Below, in pieces: positions 10,601 to 19,826 of a stretch of 29,451 nucleotides of DNA (position 1 is the stretch's first letter; the number at the start of each line of letters is the position of its first letter). Source of the stretch: Rhizophlyctis rosea (taxonomy: Eukaryota; Chytridiomycota; Chytridiomycetes; Rhizophlyctidales; Rhizophlyctidaceae); assembly GCA_027596075.1 (NCBI GenBank), contig JADGJC010000418.1:1-29451 (forward strand). The letters run 5' to 3'. The notes beneath the pieces are model-generated. The model was given only the letters and a program-made list of their open reading frames with translations, searched no databases and was not told where the DNA came from. The translations under genes and the position numbers were made by a program.

Positions 10601-12243
10601 GAAAGGGAGTGTGAGTTTGGGCAGAATTCGTGCTGCCGGGCGGTGCCCCGGTGTTCAAGTTTTAGCTACCTCAACTGATCGAGTTCCGGTATGAAAGATC
10701 ACTTTGCGAACCGTTCATCGCGAAGTGCGCCATGACTCACATGGCTACGTCACCATATACAGATTGCACATGTAGTTGAACAATTGAAGAATCAATTGAA
10801 GTACCTGCATGTTTTTCTGGATGCAGAGTTTCGGAAAGACCCACATGAAGCCTCAGAATATCATTCCCTGCAGGTATATCTTTTCGATGGATCCACGCCA
10901 TACTGTATGCTGAATTTGAGCGTTGTAACAGGTGGAACTATATGCCGAATTTGACTACCCGCGCATGCTCGAGTTTTTGCGATCAAGTACATACTATTCG
11001 GTTGAGAAGGTAGTTTGTTTGGGTCGCGGGGGGTTATATATGCATATGTTTACCGAAACGTCTTCCAGGCATACGCCATTTGTGAAGCCAGGGATCTGGT
11101 TCCGGAAATGGTTTTTTTGCTTGGGAAAATGGGGGACAATCGCAGAGCTCTGATGCTTATCATTGAACGGCTGGGGGATGTCGCAAGAGTGAGTTATCAG
11201 CTTTTGATGGGATTTGACGGAATTGGCATTCATCACTATCCCGAAGGCCATCGAGTTTGCCCGAGATCAAAATGATGAAGAATTGTGGGAGGATCTATTG
11301 AAGTACTCGATGGACAAACCAGGTGAGCGCCACAAATGTAGTCATGAACGCATGACATGCTTATAGAGATTATGCAGCCTTCATTGTGGGATTGCTTGAG
11401 AATCTGGGGTCGCACATCAATCCGATCCGCCTTGTACAGCGGATACCAAACGGGCTAGAAATACCTGGATTGCGTAACGCGCTGATCAAGATCATGTCAG
11501 ATTATGGAATCCAGGTTGGAGAGCTTCAGAAGCATCCAAGGGTGGTCTTTCACTGAATGTCCTTCAAGATGTCTTTGCGAGAAGGTTGCGAGAAGATTTT
11601 GGTAAGCGACACGGTGGAGCTTTTGGCAGGATTGGTCAAAGCCAGAAAAAGAGGGCTAGCATTATCTGGTAGGATTTTGTCTGAAAGCATTATATTTGGG
11701 ATCACGAATCTAAATTTGCCTCAATCAATAGATATTGTTTGCTCCATGTGTGAGGCGCCAGTCACTACGTACGGTACGTGGAGTCTGATGAATACTACGG
11801 AGTAGTTCAATGTATGGCTCTGACCAGTCTCTGCCGTAGATCCGACTGGTGCCTCGAATCTGGTAGTCTTCTTCTGTCGGCATGCGTACCATTCAGAATG
11901 CCTTGACGCAGCAGTGGACGCTAAAGCAAAAGGCACCGTTGCGACCTCGACAAGCTCAGCGGCAGTCCGCGCGACGGAAGCCATGTCCGCATCTGTCGAT
12001 CGCGCAGTCCGTTTAGTATACGCTCAACCAAAGCTGGATGGCGAATCAGCGTTGGATGAAAAAGGTGCAGTGGAGGTGGTTCAGTCGAAGACAGAAACGC
12101 GGACAATTGGGATGGCACCTATTGTCAGGATCTGTCCTATCTGTCGTAATGCCAGCAATCAGAAAGGAAGAGGAGGGGAACGGAAGAAGACACGTGCTGG
12201 TGCTGATTTGGTTATGAGAAGATCTGGCACGTCTATGTTTTGA
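7671..12243 (+). CDS. VPS41: VPS41, HOPS tethering complex subunit
   Basis: A gene of at least 16 exons. Exon 1 (7671-8258) encodes a long acidic Glu/Asp/Ser region ending EEPKLKYQRL...FL. It joins at 8319 to ALGTHWGMVHILDLIG, the classic start of the VPS41 WD40-type beta-propeller. Clear exons follow: 8521-8679 (KVIINSLYTPEV), 8739-8836, 8886-9047, then GLPTRYVDVICQFTTDFIVSGIAPLD, APEVHVLDLHGEPI and a helical clathrin-repeat-like half (YRFAKRWDMVLFYGLKL, AYAICEARDLVPEMVFLLGKMG, MSLREGCEKILVSD). The C-terminus is a RING-H2: CSMC, CRHAYHSEC, CPIC, ending at TGA 12241-12243. VPS41 acts with VPS39, VPS11, VPS16, VPS18 and VPS33 in Rab7/Ypt7-dependent fusion at the vacuole/lysosome and in AP-3 vesicle traffic. 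Every junction I checked keeps frame. The last Cys pair of the RING is separated by an unusually long insert. Confidence 0.95.
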
Positions 12244-12438
12244 ATTGTAATTTAGGCAATGGCGCAAGTAGTTTTGTAGTCTTATGTACATAGTTGTAAA
12301 ATTTGGAAATACTCCGAGTTGTGCCTATGATAGTTGAGGTGCAACATTCTTTGCACCATTGAGGAACACCAGGAAAGGTTTGCATGTCAGTGTGCGTACA
12401 GTAGTCAACAAACCCCAAAAGCTGAACCTTTCCATGAG

Positions 12439-13321
12439 TCAGATCTCCATGACCCTCATGCTCGAAGTCATTCTCTCTGTTGATTTATCGGACAACGAAG
12501 CCGGGACATTTGATTGAACATGCTTCTGCTTCCTATTTTCCTTCTGCCGCTGTTTTGCAGCGGCTTTCTGTTCGCGGGCAGTTTGGCGCCGCGGAGCCAA
12601 CCTGGACCCCATCGGTACCATTCACTTCCTCCAAAATGCTATCTATTGCCTTATTGGCATTCCCTTTGACCTTCTGTAAGACCCTCCGGACTTTTACGAT
12701 ATCATCACAATCCGTTAACCGCATGACCATCTTCTCCAGACTGGTTGGCAACCGTTTATCCGCTTTGACTTTTGGCTTGTCAGTTGCAGGAGGTGAAATG
12801 TGGATATCAGGTAAACCAGTCATGGGCCCGCCCTCGTTTCGAACGGAAGAGTAGTGTTCCCAAGAGTGGTAGGCAATATGAAGCAGTCGATCTGACGGAT
12901 TGTCGTTTCCCCTAACGATGTAACAGCCGCCACCCCAATATACACAGATGTCAACTTTCATCGGCTGAGCGAAGGCGACGAGTTCCATGTTGCCGCCGTA
13001 TGTTCCGTCCTCGGACATGTTGCGGACGTGCCAATCGAAGGAGGAGGCGTCCTTTCCTGAAAGGAAGGGTTCGAAGTAGGAGCGGTTGTTGAGGAGGTGG
13101 GAGCAGACGGCCGCGCGGTGGTGTTTGTGAGTGTCGGGGGAACCGTCGTATTGGTCGGCCAAAGCGCGAAACATGCAGTTGCCGTCGCCAATGATGTCTT
13201 TAAGTTTGAGGGAGATATTGGCAAGTTGGGATTTGAGGAGTGCGGTCTGTTCGTCGTCTGAGGAGTCAACGTGGTGTGAGCGTCGGGACTTTTCGCGGGG
13301 CCTCTGTTGCTTTGAGGGCAT
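12439..13321 (-). CDS. OTU-domain cysteine protease, OTUD3-like deubiquitinase
   Basis: CDS complement(join(12439..12567,12626..13321)), 274 residues. The OTU domain starts at about residue 40 (LKDIIGDGNCMFRALADQ): Asp and Cys of DGNC are the catalytic Asp and Cys, and the partner His is in EHYSSVR. EDGTYGGNMELVAFAQ is the conserved middle block. After the domain a Ser-Leu-Glu-Lys helix and a UBA-like stretch (DIVKVRRVLQKVKGNANKAIDSILEE) match the OTUD3 plan, and the tail is basic (KQRQKENRKQKH). The 58-nt intron begins GTGAAT and ends CAG and restores the frame that otherwise stops. The family removes ubiquitin chains from substrates. It is transcribed convergently with VPS41, about 195 bases apart. 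Confidence 0.9.
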
Positions 13322-15001
13322 CGAATTTTGAGGTTGAGGGCAGCAGAATAGAAACGTGGATAGGTATCTTGAGTACTATGTGAAACTTAGCAGATAAAGC
13401 AAGATCGTGACTCGTAGGCAGTGTATTCTCCTGGCCAGGCTCAGCGTTAGAATCAAGTGTCAAGCGGCTCTAACCACGTTAGCTCATATACTAAGCCTGG
13501 AGTGGGAGCACACGGTAGCTAAGTGTAGCGCACCGCCAAAATTCCAAAAATTCGAGTTACGAGACGCGCAAATGCATGACTGGGCCTTTACGTGCCACCG
13601 AAATAATCTCACTGTGCTCGCGTGGCCCAGTGACGCCATCCGGTACCCGTTCACGCAGTACTCGCTGTGCAAGGGTTGATCAGAGTTACTGAGGTATCAG
13701 CCTGTCCTGGACCTCAGACCACAATCATTTCAATGTCAAAATCAGCACCAAAATGAAAGTGCCTAACACCTCCGAGGCAAGACCATCCCTGGTCAATCAA
13801 CGTTGAGCCCATTGCCTGTAGACAAGCTTTGCTCAACGCAATCACCACCACGTCGCGACCTCCTTGACCTTCTCAGCAACATAGACACACGGCATTGTCA
13901 TCGGCGTTTGCTGGAGAGCAATCTGACCAGATTGGTGAATAACGTTGATTGTACTTCTCTGAGGACGATGTTCCAATTTGAACAGCGACTGCCCTCTCCA
14001 ATGGCGTTGCGGCAAATACTTGGAACTCCTACCTATGTTAAAGCTCGGCCATATACCGGTAGGTATTTGACATTTGAGATCGCACAATTCATTCATCGAC
14101 GTCAACACCGGTACCGAAGTTACCATCAAGGCGCCTTTGGATGACATTCGTCAAGGTATGGCCAAGGTATGATGGGGATGCTTTATCAGACCTTATATCT
14201 ATATTGATTGCAATAAACGCAGGTTGATGCTGGAATTGTTTCAATGCGCTACCTTCATTCGAGGATGGTCATCCAACTTCTTTTTACCCTGGATCACGGC
14301 CGAATCCTCATACACATCCTTCCTCTAACCCCTTTAGTGGGAATCTGGCTAAGGAACTCATTTGGTTTTCAAAAATATGAGGGATCAGATGAAGAGCACG
14401 CTGTCATGTGTGAAAGCTGTGGACATCGTCTTGTTTGGAGCTCCCACAGACAATTCCGAGATGTTTAATCAGTCAGGATTGCAGGCATCAATGAGGAAGG
14501 GTGTTTGAGTGGGATCGACAACTTGGAAGCTGTCGGATGGCAAATTGCACAGTTGTAAGATATGTACTCACCCAAATACTTGGCGCCCACCACTGTGTTG
14601 TGATTTTCCTCATCTGTTGCATATCCTGAGCGTAACATGCCAGTCATACCGGAGAAATCGGAAAACAATCCAAAGGCATCACAAAATCTCGTTACCTAAT
14701 CAAATAAACAAGTGTCCACCAAAGCATGAAATCTCATGGTGCTGATCGCTCTGTCAGCTTTTTGTATATACTGCTTCGTATGACGAACACCCAACAATTG
14801 TAGCTTTGAATTGTAGAGCATCCACCATATTGCTACGCCGTGGTTATCGGACAAAATCAATATGCGTGACCACATTCTGTGTACAAACGTTCGACGAATA
14901 TGGTTGTTCATGGATGGAACTTGGTCCAGAGTATGTTTGAGAGGTTGATTTTTCATGATTTGCTCAAGAGTCTAGTCTAAACTCGAATCGCCGTGTTCCA
15001 G
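13322..15001. other. Gene-poor 1.7-kb stretch, possible gene remnant
   Basis: No gene can be supported. The best candidate is a plus-strand pair of frames at about 14084-14468: a frame containing TGTEVTIKAPLDDIRQ, a possible intron starting GTATGATG near 14168 and ending GCAG near 14222, then a frame with CESCGHRLVW that stops at TTTAA. The first exon has no Met or clear acceptor, and other frames carry equally plausible short stretches. On the minus strand two short frames (14465-14668 and 14696-14956) look faintly protein-like but cannot be joined. This may be a decayed gene or simply intergenic DNA carrying the OTU gene and glycosyltransferase promoters. Confidence 0.35.
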
Positions 15002-15811
15002 ATGATATTACAGGGGCGCGTTATTGTTCCGTTCCTCGTCGTAACCATCACATGCTCTCTGGTTTTCCTTCAATCTCTCAAAACCAACCTCGACATGGCG
15101 TACGCAAATCAATCCTACCATCATCGCTTCAACCGCAGCAAACTAGCCCTCCTAGTCGAACCCCGGCTCAAAAGCACGTTGATACCAATCCTTCTTCATT
15201 ACATTGCAACCCTCCCTGCAGACTGGCCTTTCCACGTGATCCATAAACAGGCAAACGCAGACCTCTTTCACCAATCGCCCGCACTCCAACATTATATCAA
15301 AGATGGCAAACTTACCACTTCACTGATGCCCGAAGACACAAGCATGCGCAACGCCACCGAAATCTCCATATTCCTAACCTCGAAATGGGTTTGGGAACAG
15401 TTCACTGACGCTGAACATATCCTCTTCTACCAACTGGACGCGGTTACGTGCGCAAATACCAACAGAAGTGTCGACGAATTTCTTCATTACGATTGGATAG
15501 GAGCACCTTGGCCTCACCTTGCGCATGTCAAAGGGGGAAATGGCGGCTTCAATATGCGGAGGAAATCTCGTCTACTCAGATGTCTCGGAAACCACACCTG
15601 GGCCTCGGAAGGTGGGCCGGAGGATGTGTGGTATTCAGTTTGTTTGGGCGAATATCCAGATGCAGTGATGCCTACATTCGAGGAAAGTCAGGAGTGGGCC
15701 GTTGAAGGGGCTGGGTCGCCATATCTACATTTTGGCCTTCATAAACCGTTTACAACGGGAGTCGGTCCATATCTCAAGTATTGTCCGGAAGCCCGTATAC
15801 CCTTTCCATGA
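15002..15811 (+). CDS. DUF5672 family putative glycosyltransferase, type II membrane protein
   Basis: A single-exon gene of 269 residues; the ATG at 15002 is chosen because the frame before it has only GTG. Residues about 6-24 (RVIVPFLVVTITCSLVFL) form one membrane anchor after a 5-residue cytosolic tail, so the rest lies in the Golgi/ER lumen. The lumenal part has the DUF5672 blocks: LALLVEPR, HVIHKQ, WVWEQF, ILFYQLDAVTCANT (the Asp is the likely metal/nucleotide-sugar ligand), DWIGAPW, GGNGGFNMRRKSR, EGGPEDVWYS and HFGLHKPF. The family resembles GT-A glycosyltransferases; donor and acceptor are unknown. Several N-x-S/T sites are present. It lies tail-to-tail with a second DUF5672 gene that is fused to a transporter. 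Confidence 0.88.
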   Translation: MILQGRVIVPFLVVTITCSLVFLQSLKTNLDMAYANQSYHHRFNRSKLALLVEPRLKSTLIPILLHYIATLPADWPFHVIHKQANADLFHQSPALQHYIKDGKLTTSLMPEDTSMRNATEISIFLTSKWVWEQFTDAEHILFYQLDAVTCANTNRSVDEFLHYDWIGAPWPHLAHVKGGNGGFNMRRKSRLLRCLGNHTWASEGGPEDVWYSVCLGEYPDAVMPTFEESQEWAVEGAGSPYLHFGLHKPFTTGVGPYLKYCPEARIPFP

Positions 15812-16187
15812 TGAAGTTGAAGTGTAGGTATTGCGTTCGTTTGTTTCGTGAGGGAATGAGTATGTCTAAACAATGTTATCCAGAATCATCACATCGTATT
15901 CAAGTTAGCAAATGGCATCGAAATAGTGACTATCACCGGAGGACCCGCTATTTACTTTGTGACGTCTTTTCACAATGCCTTGCCAAGTGATGTCTCCTTT
16001 CCATCAATGTGTATATTACCAATATACATAGTTTACATGTAACCTTTTACATCAGCGTTCCCTTCTGTTATGGACGATGCACAATATGCAACTGTCAGAT
16101 TGTGAGTAATCTCGTCTACCTCTCCTGTTGAGATCAAAATCTCCTGGAAGCAGATTTTCCTGTCAAGTTGAAATCCTGGAGAACATA
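15812..16187. other. Convergent intergenic region between the two DUF5672 genes
   Basis: This 376-base AT-rich stretch separates two convergent stops (15811 plus, 16188 minus). A minus-strand frame continues from the final exon region down to 16033 but is not in phase with the spliced message. Shared 3' untranslated sequence is likely. Confidence 0.5.
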
Positions 16188-18351
16188 CTACGGCAGCTGA
16201 CAACATACCGGACCTGCAGTGAGCGAGCAATGAGATGTCTGAAGATTTGATAAGAAAACTCGGAGAAGCATGCAATACTCACAGAATTCAACCACCGCAT
16301 CCCAAATTTCCTTTGGCTGCCCGGTGGGACTCACAGTGAATAGTGGACGAGTCCGAACATCACCATCTGCACAGAAGGCTGCTTGGATATCCTCGGGGGG
16401 AAGTGTGGATGGGAATCCAGCCGCCGTCAAGTCTGACAAATAGTCACTTCCAACAGAAGTAATGATGGGGAGCGATGTTTTCTCCTTTGCAAATCGCAGA
16501 AAATGTGATCGCTTCCTTAAGGATGCTTCCGCGGTGTTGTTGTCGTGAGACCACCGACAGCCTATGTAGTCATACTTGAGAAAGGATTCTGGCGCCTTCA
16601 GACTGTTCGAACATATTGTGGTGTCCCGTCCCAGAAGCAGCACCTACTCGATATTGCGGAAGTCAGTAACACTTATATGCCGCCAAAATTGGGAACACGC
16701 ACATGCTCTTCCGTCAATTGCTCCCACAGCCACGCTGTCCCCGTCAAATTACTGTAACCTTGACCGCTGTCTAGGTCAAAGTAGTGCGGCAACTCTTGTA
16801 GTCGAATACTGCCCTCAGATAAAGAGGATTGCAACATGGAAGCACAGCGTAGATGGTCGCCGACAGCTCCCTGATGAAAAACATGCACTGGATTTCGCAT
16901 CAGAAGCCATTTCCAACCGCCACACAACGACTGCCTTAACCTACTTTTCCATCTGGGACCGAGCGTCGCCTTGATTTGCAAAAGTAGGGGAACTAATATA
17001 TTCAGTGGCCGGTTTTCGACCAGGACCGCAACTCTTTCTCCGAATCGGTCCAGTGATCGCCGCGGGGTCCAGGCGTACCAGGAAATAGTCAGCACCACAA
17101 AAAGAAGGACGATGACTCGAACATGTGAAGCGCGACAGGAGCTCATTCGACCGCCGAAAGATGCGACACCGGTTGAACAGTACTGTTTCGCCTTGTCGGA
17201 ACCAACCAGCCGATACAGCATCAACGCGAGTGTCGAAACGCCGAATCCAACAATCTGGGCCACGCTCAATGGACTATGGTAATATAAGGTTGCCAAAACG
17301 ATGATGACAATGTCCTTGACTACCCCTGCCAATCCCAAGACGACCGTCGAGGATTTCTGAATAACGGTCATAGCAGCCAAGTTAAGGCCAAATGCCACTA
17401 AATTGATGATGAATACTTCGGTGCCAAATGTCACAAAGTCAGAAAGCCCTTACATGCGCTGTTGAATAAAAGGAGGCCAGGGTGCACTTTAGTGACATCA
17501 TCCCATGACATGGTCGGCCATTCCAATGCTAGTGCAGTAGTCAGATTGAACACACATGCTACTGGGGCAAACAAGTAGAGTGACGTCAGAGGAGTCAAAC
17601 CACCAACAAGCAGCTTCTGCATAAGATTCAGCCGAATTGCGTCGCACAATATGGAGATGAGCTAGGTGCAGTCTTATCAGCCACTTGTAATCATGAAATG
17701 GATTATCATGCAGGGGTCTACCATCAGGGCAAGGCCCATCCATTGGAAGTGTATCTCCCCGTACTGTAAAGTTTGCTCATGTTAATAGGGAGAAGTTTGA
17801 AGTGTGCACAAGCGAAATTCACTTACAGATGCAGTAGCTACGCCAATCGAAACGATGCACACAGTGGCACCTGTCCACAGATCCGGCTTCTGGTTACCCA
17901 TTATCCACGCAACCATCAAGATTGCCGCAGGCGAGAACGCTTTCAACATCTGTATGTAAGATACGGACGCGTACATATCTGTTGAAGACATACTGGTTAG
18001 GTCTAAGCATCGCCTAGTTGCAGCAAATCATATCTTTCAACACTTGCAAACTTGATTGGAAGCCAAGAGCATGACCGAAAAAAGAAGAGCGATGGCTACA
18101 ATTGACAGTTGACATTTCCTTTGATTCAACAGTTCCTGATGTTCATCGAGCTGCTTCAGGAGGGTGGTCCATCGTCGCAGCGCGCGTGTACCGATTGTAG
18201 CAACCACAAGGTGGAAACTGGTGAGAGTACTGGGATGGTGGAAGCCATATTCGACCAGGATGGTGCGGTTGGTATATATGATAGCGAACGAGAAGAAGAA
18301 CCACAGAATGAGACAGGACGAAGAGACGATAGACGGGTGCATAAGAAACAT
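16188..18351 (-). CDS. Fusion: triose-phosphate/nucleotide-sugar-type transporter + DUF5672 glycosyltransferase
   Basis: CDS complement(join(16188..16213,16283..16643,16703..16887,16945..17415,17454..17661,17722..17763,17827..17992,18044..18351)), 1767 nt, 588 residues, every phase consistent. Residues about 1-312 are a TPT-family (SLC35-like) transporter: SCLILWFFFSFAIIYTNR, SYIQMLKAFSPAAILMVAW, ASYGEIHFQWMG, KSSTVVLGLAGVVKDI and IVGFGVSTLALMLYRL. After a linker of about 20 residues comes an extra hydrophobic helix (about 340-358, VRVIVLLFVVLTISWYAW) and a DUF5672 domain (about 368-588): RVAVLVENR, HVFHQG, LWEQL, VLLLGRDTTICSNS, KYDYIGCRW, SLRKRS, PPEDI. The junction lies inside one exon (16945..17415) with no stop. 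Ten transporter helices plus one place the enzyme in the lumen. An in-frame Met at 17146 could start a stand-alone enzyme. The intron at 17416-17453 is only 38 nt. The final exon adds just seven residues and is less certain. Confidence 0.85.
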
Positions 18352-18883
18352 GATGCAGCCTGCCGCGACGTTCAGCACTTGGGGAAAAAGTCGGTCGTTA
18401 TGATTCTAAGTTTTGCAATGTATTTAAGACTGCAAAAATGACATTCACGACCAAAGACTTCAAAGCTAAGAGTGTCAACACGATTTGCACGACAAACATG
18501 ATGGGGGCAATGATGAAATTGGTGATTATGTTAGCAATCAAACATTCGCATCATCCTCACTGAACAGCCACGCCAGTTTGTTTGTAAATTCTGTCCATAA
18601 TCCTCTAAGATGATGCTGGCATGCTTTATGTTTTTGAGGGGGGGCGAAACCGTCTCGAATCAAGGAAAACGTGGGTTTCGAACAGGAAAGCTTTCCAGAG
18701 GGAATCTCGATTGATACTCGGGCATGTCTGAATTTCAAGCTTTCAATTATGCAATAACATGAAAGCAGTGAATCACCAAACGTGATAATGCATACCATGC
18801 AACGACAGGGCATGATGAACTATTTTCAGGTTCTATACAAAACATGACAAAGGACAGATGTTAATTTCAAGACATCTAACGGT
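18352..18883. other. Region between RecQ 3' end and transporter fusion, with an unassigned hydrophobic frame
   Basis: On the minus strand a frame from about 18547 to a TAA near 18398 reads as strongly hydrophobic (IITNFIIAPIMFVVQ, IVLTLLALKSLVV), like one or two membrane helices. A separate minus frame 18538-18813 with an ATG precedes it. I could not join the hydrophobic frame to the transporter start at 18351 with a phase-correct GT...AG intron. It may be a 5' exon of the fusion gene, a separate small membrane protein, or chance. Confidence 0.3.
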
Positions 18884-19810
18884 TCAACCCCACTCTTCCC
18901 AGTCCATCTCATCTGGAGTTGCAACATCATCTACGTAATAATCCTTCGTTTCTCCCCGCAGCCCCTTGCCCCCACTTTGTTGCGCAGGCCCCTCCTTTTG
19001 CTTCCTTTCCGACGTCTTGCGCTTGCCGCTGCGGTTCCTCAAGAAATCCACCCCGAAAGTCCAGTCTTTCCCACCAGAGTTCCATATTCTCTCTCTGCGT
19101 CCCGCTGTGGATAAATAGGCCACTGTTTGGTAAGGAGTAAAGTGGAACTCCTCTTTTAAGCAGCTCTCCAGAAGGAGTCGTACCACGATTCGCTCACAAT
19201 CCTGGGCACGCTGTCAGCATGACGGCAGACATCGAACGCGAAAACTGCTTAGCACTGACATCTTTGGAAAACCACTTCGGAGGAGGAATTATAATTCCAG
19301 ATGGTCCAGTCAACCCGACCAGCGCCGGGTACTTCTTCCCCACCCCTCTCCATGCCTCAACAAGCTTGATCAATGTGACCTTATCTTCTTCGTCCCTCAG
19401 CGCCATCAAGATCCCCAAAACCGTCAATGCCTCGGCGGCCACATTGTCCTGCACGACGTCCTCATCTTCTGCCTCTGTCAGTCTCAAACACGTATCGCAA
19501 TTTCCGCAGGATTCGTTATCTCTGGACAGTGGTGCACCCCACTGACTGAGAGACTGGGTCTGCCCGTTCTCATTAACCCCAAAGTACCTTTCCATCAATG
19601 TACGTCGACACTGAGTAAGGTCCTGAGCGTATCGAACCATTCCGTACACATTTTGTAGCGCATTGTGTTCTCCGACAACCATGCCCGTTATCCTTGGAAG
19701 ATCTTGCGGGCGGTAAAAGAGAAGGCATTCGGATGGAAGTCCGTCTCTGCCTAACATCATGGTGCAGGGTAAATCAATGCACAAGTATCCTGTGGTGTCT
19801 ATGAAGATAC

Positions 19811-19826
19811 CTGCTCGTCCAGATTC
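19811..19826 (-). other. 16-nt microexon coding helicase motif VI (ESGRAG)
   Basis: Minus-strand GAATCTGGACGAGCAG, preceded by TTTTAG and followed by GTATCTT. It joins YYQ to RDGLPSEC in phase, completing the invariant ESGRAGRD of superfamily 2 RecQ helicases. Without it the message is out of frame. Confidence 0.85.

Noticed and set aside
12540..12640. Apparent frameshift near the C-terminus of the OTU gene
   Set aside because: A 58-nt intron (12568-12625) with GTGAAT and CAG ends restores the frame, so no lesion is needed.
16888..16944. A 19-residue insertion in the fused glycosyltransferase
   Set aside because: The 57 bases begin GTAGGT and end TCCAG and removing them matches the free paralogue; it is a frame-preserving intron.
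16188..18351. Transporter and glycosyltransferase as two separate genes
   Set aside because: No stop codon, promoter-sized spacer or alternative splice end was found between them; the junction lies within one exon. It remains the main alternative and is noted in the findings.
19219..19545. Plus-strand frame inside RecQ
   Set aside because: Antisense shadow of the zinc-binding and C-terminal exons.
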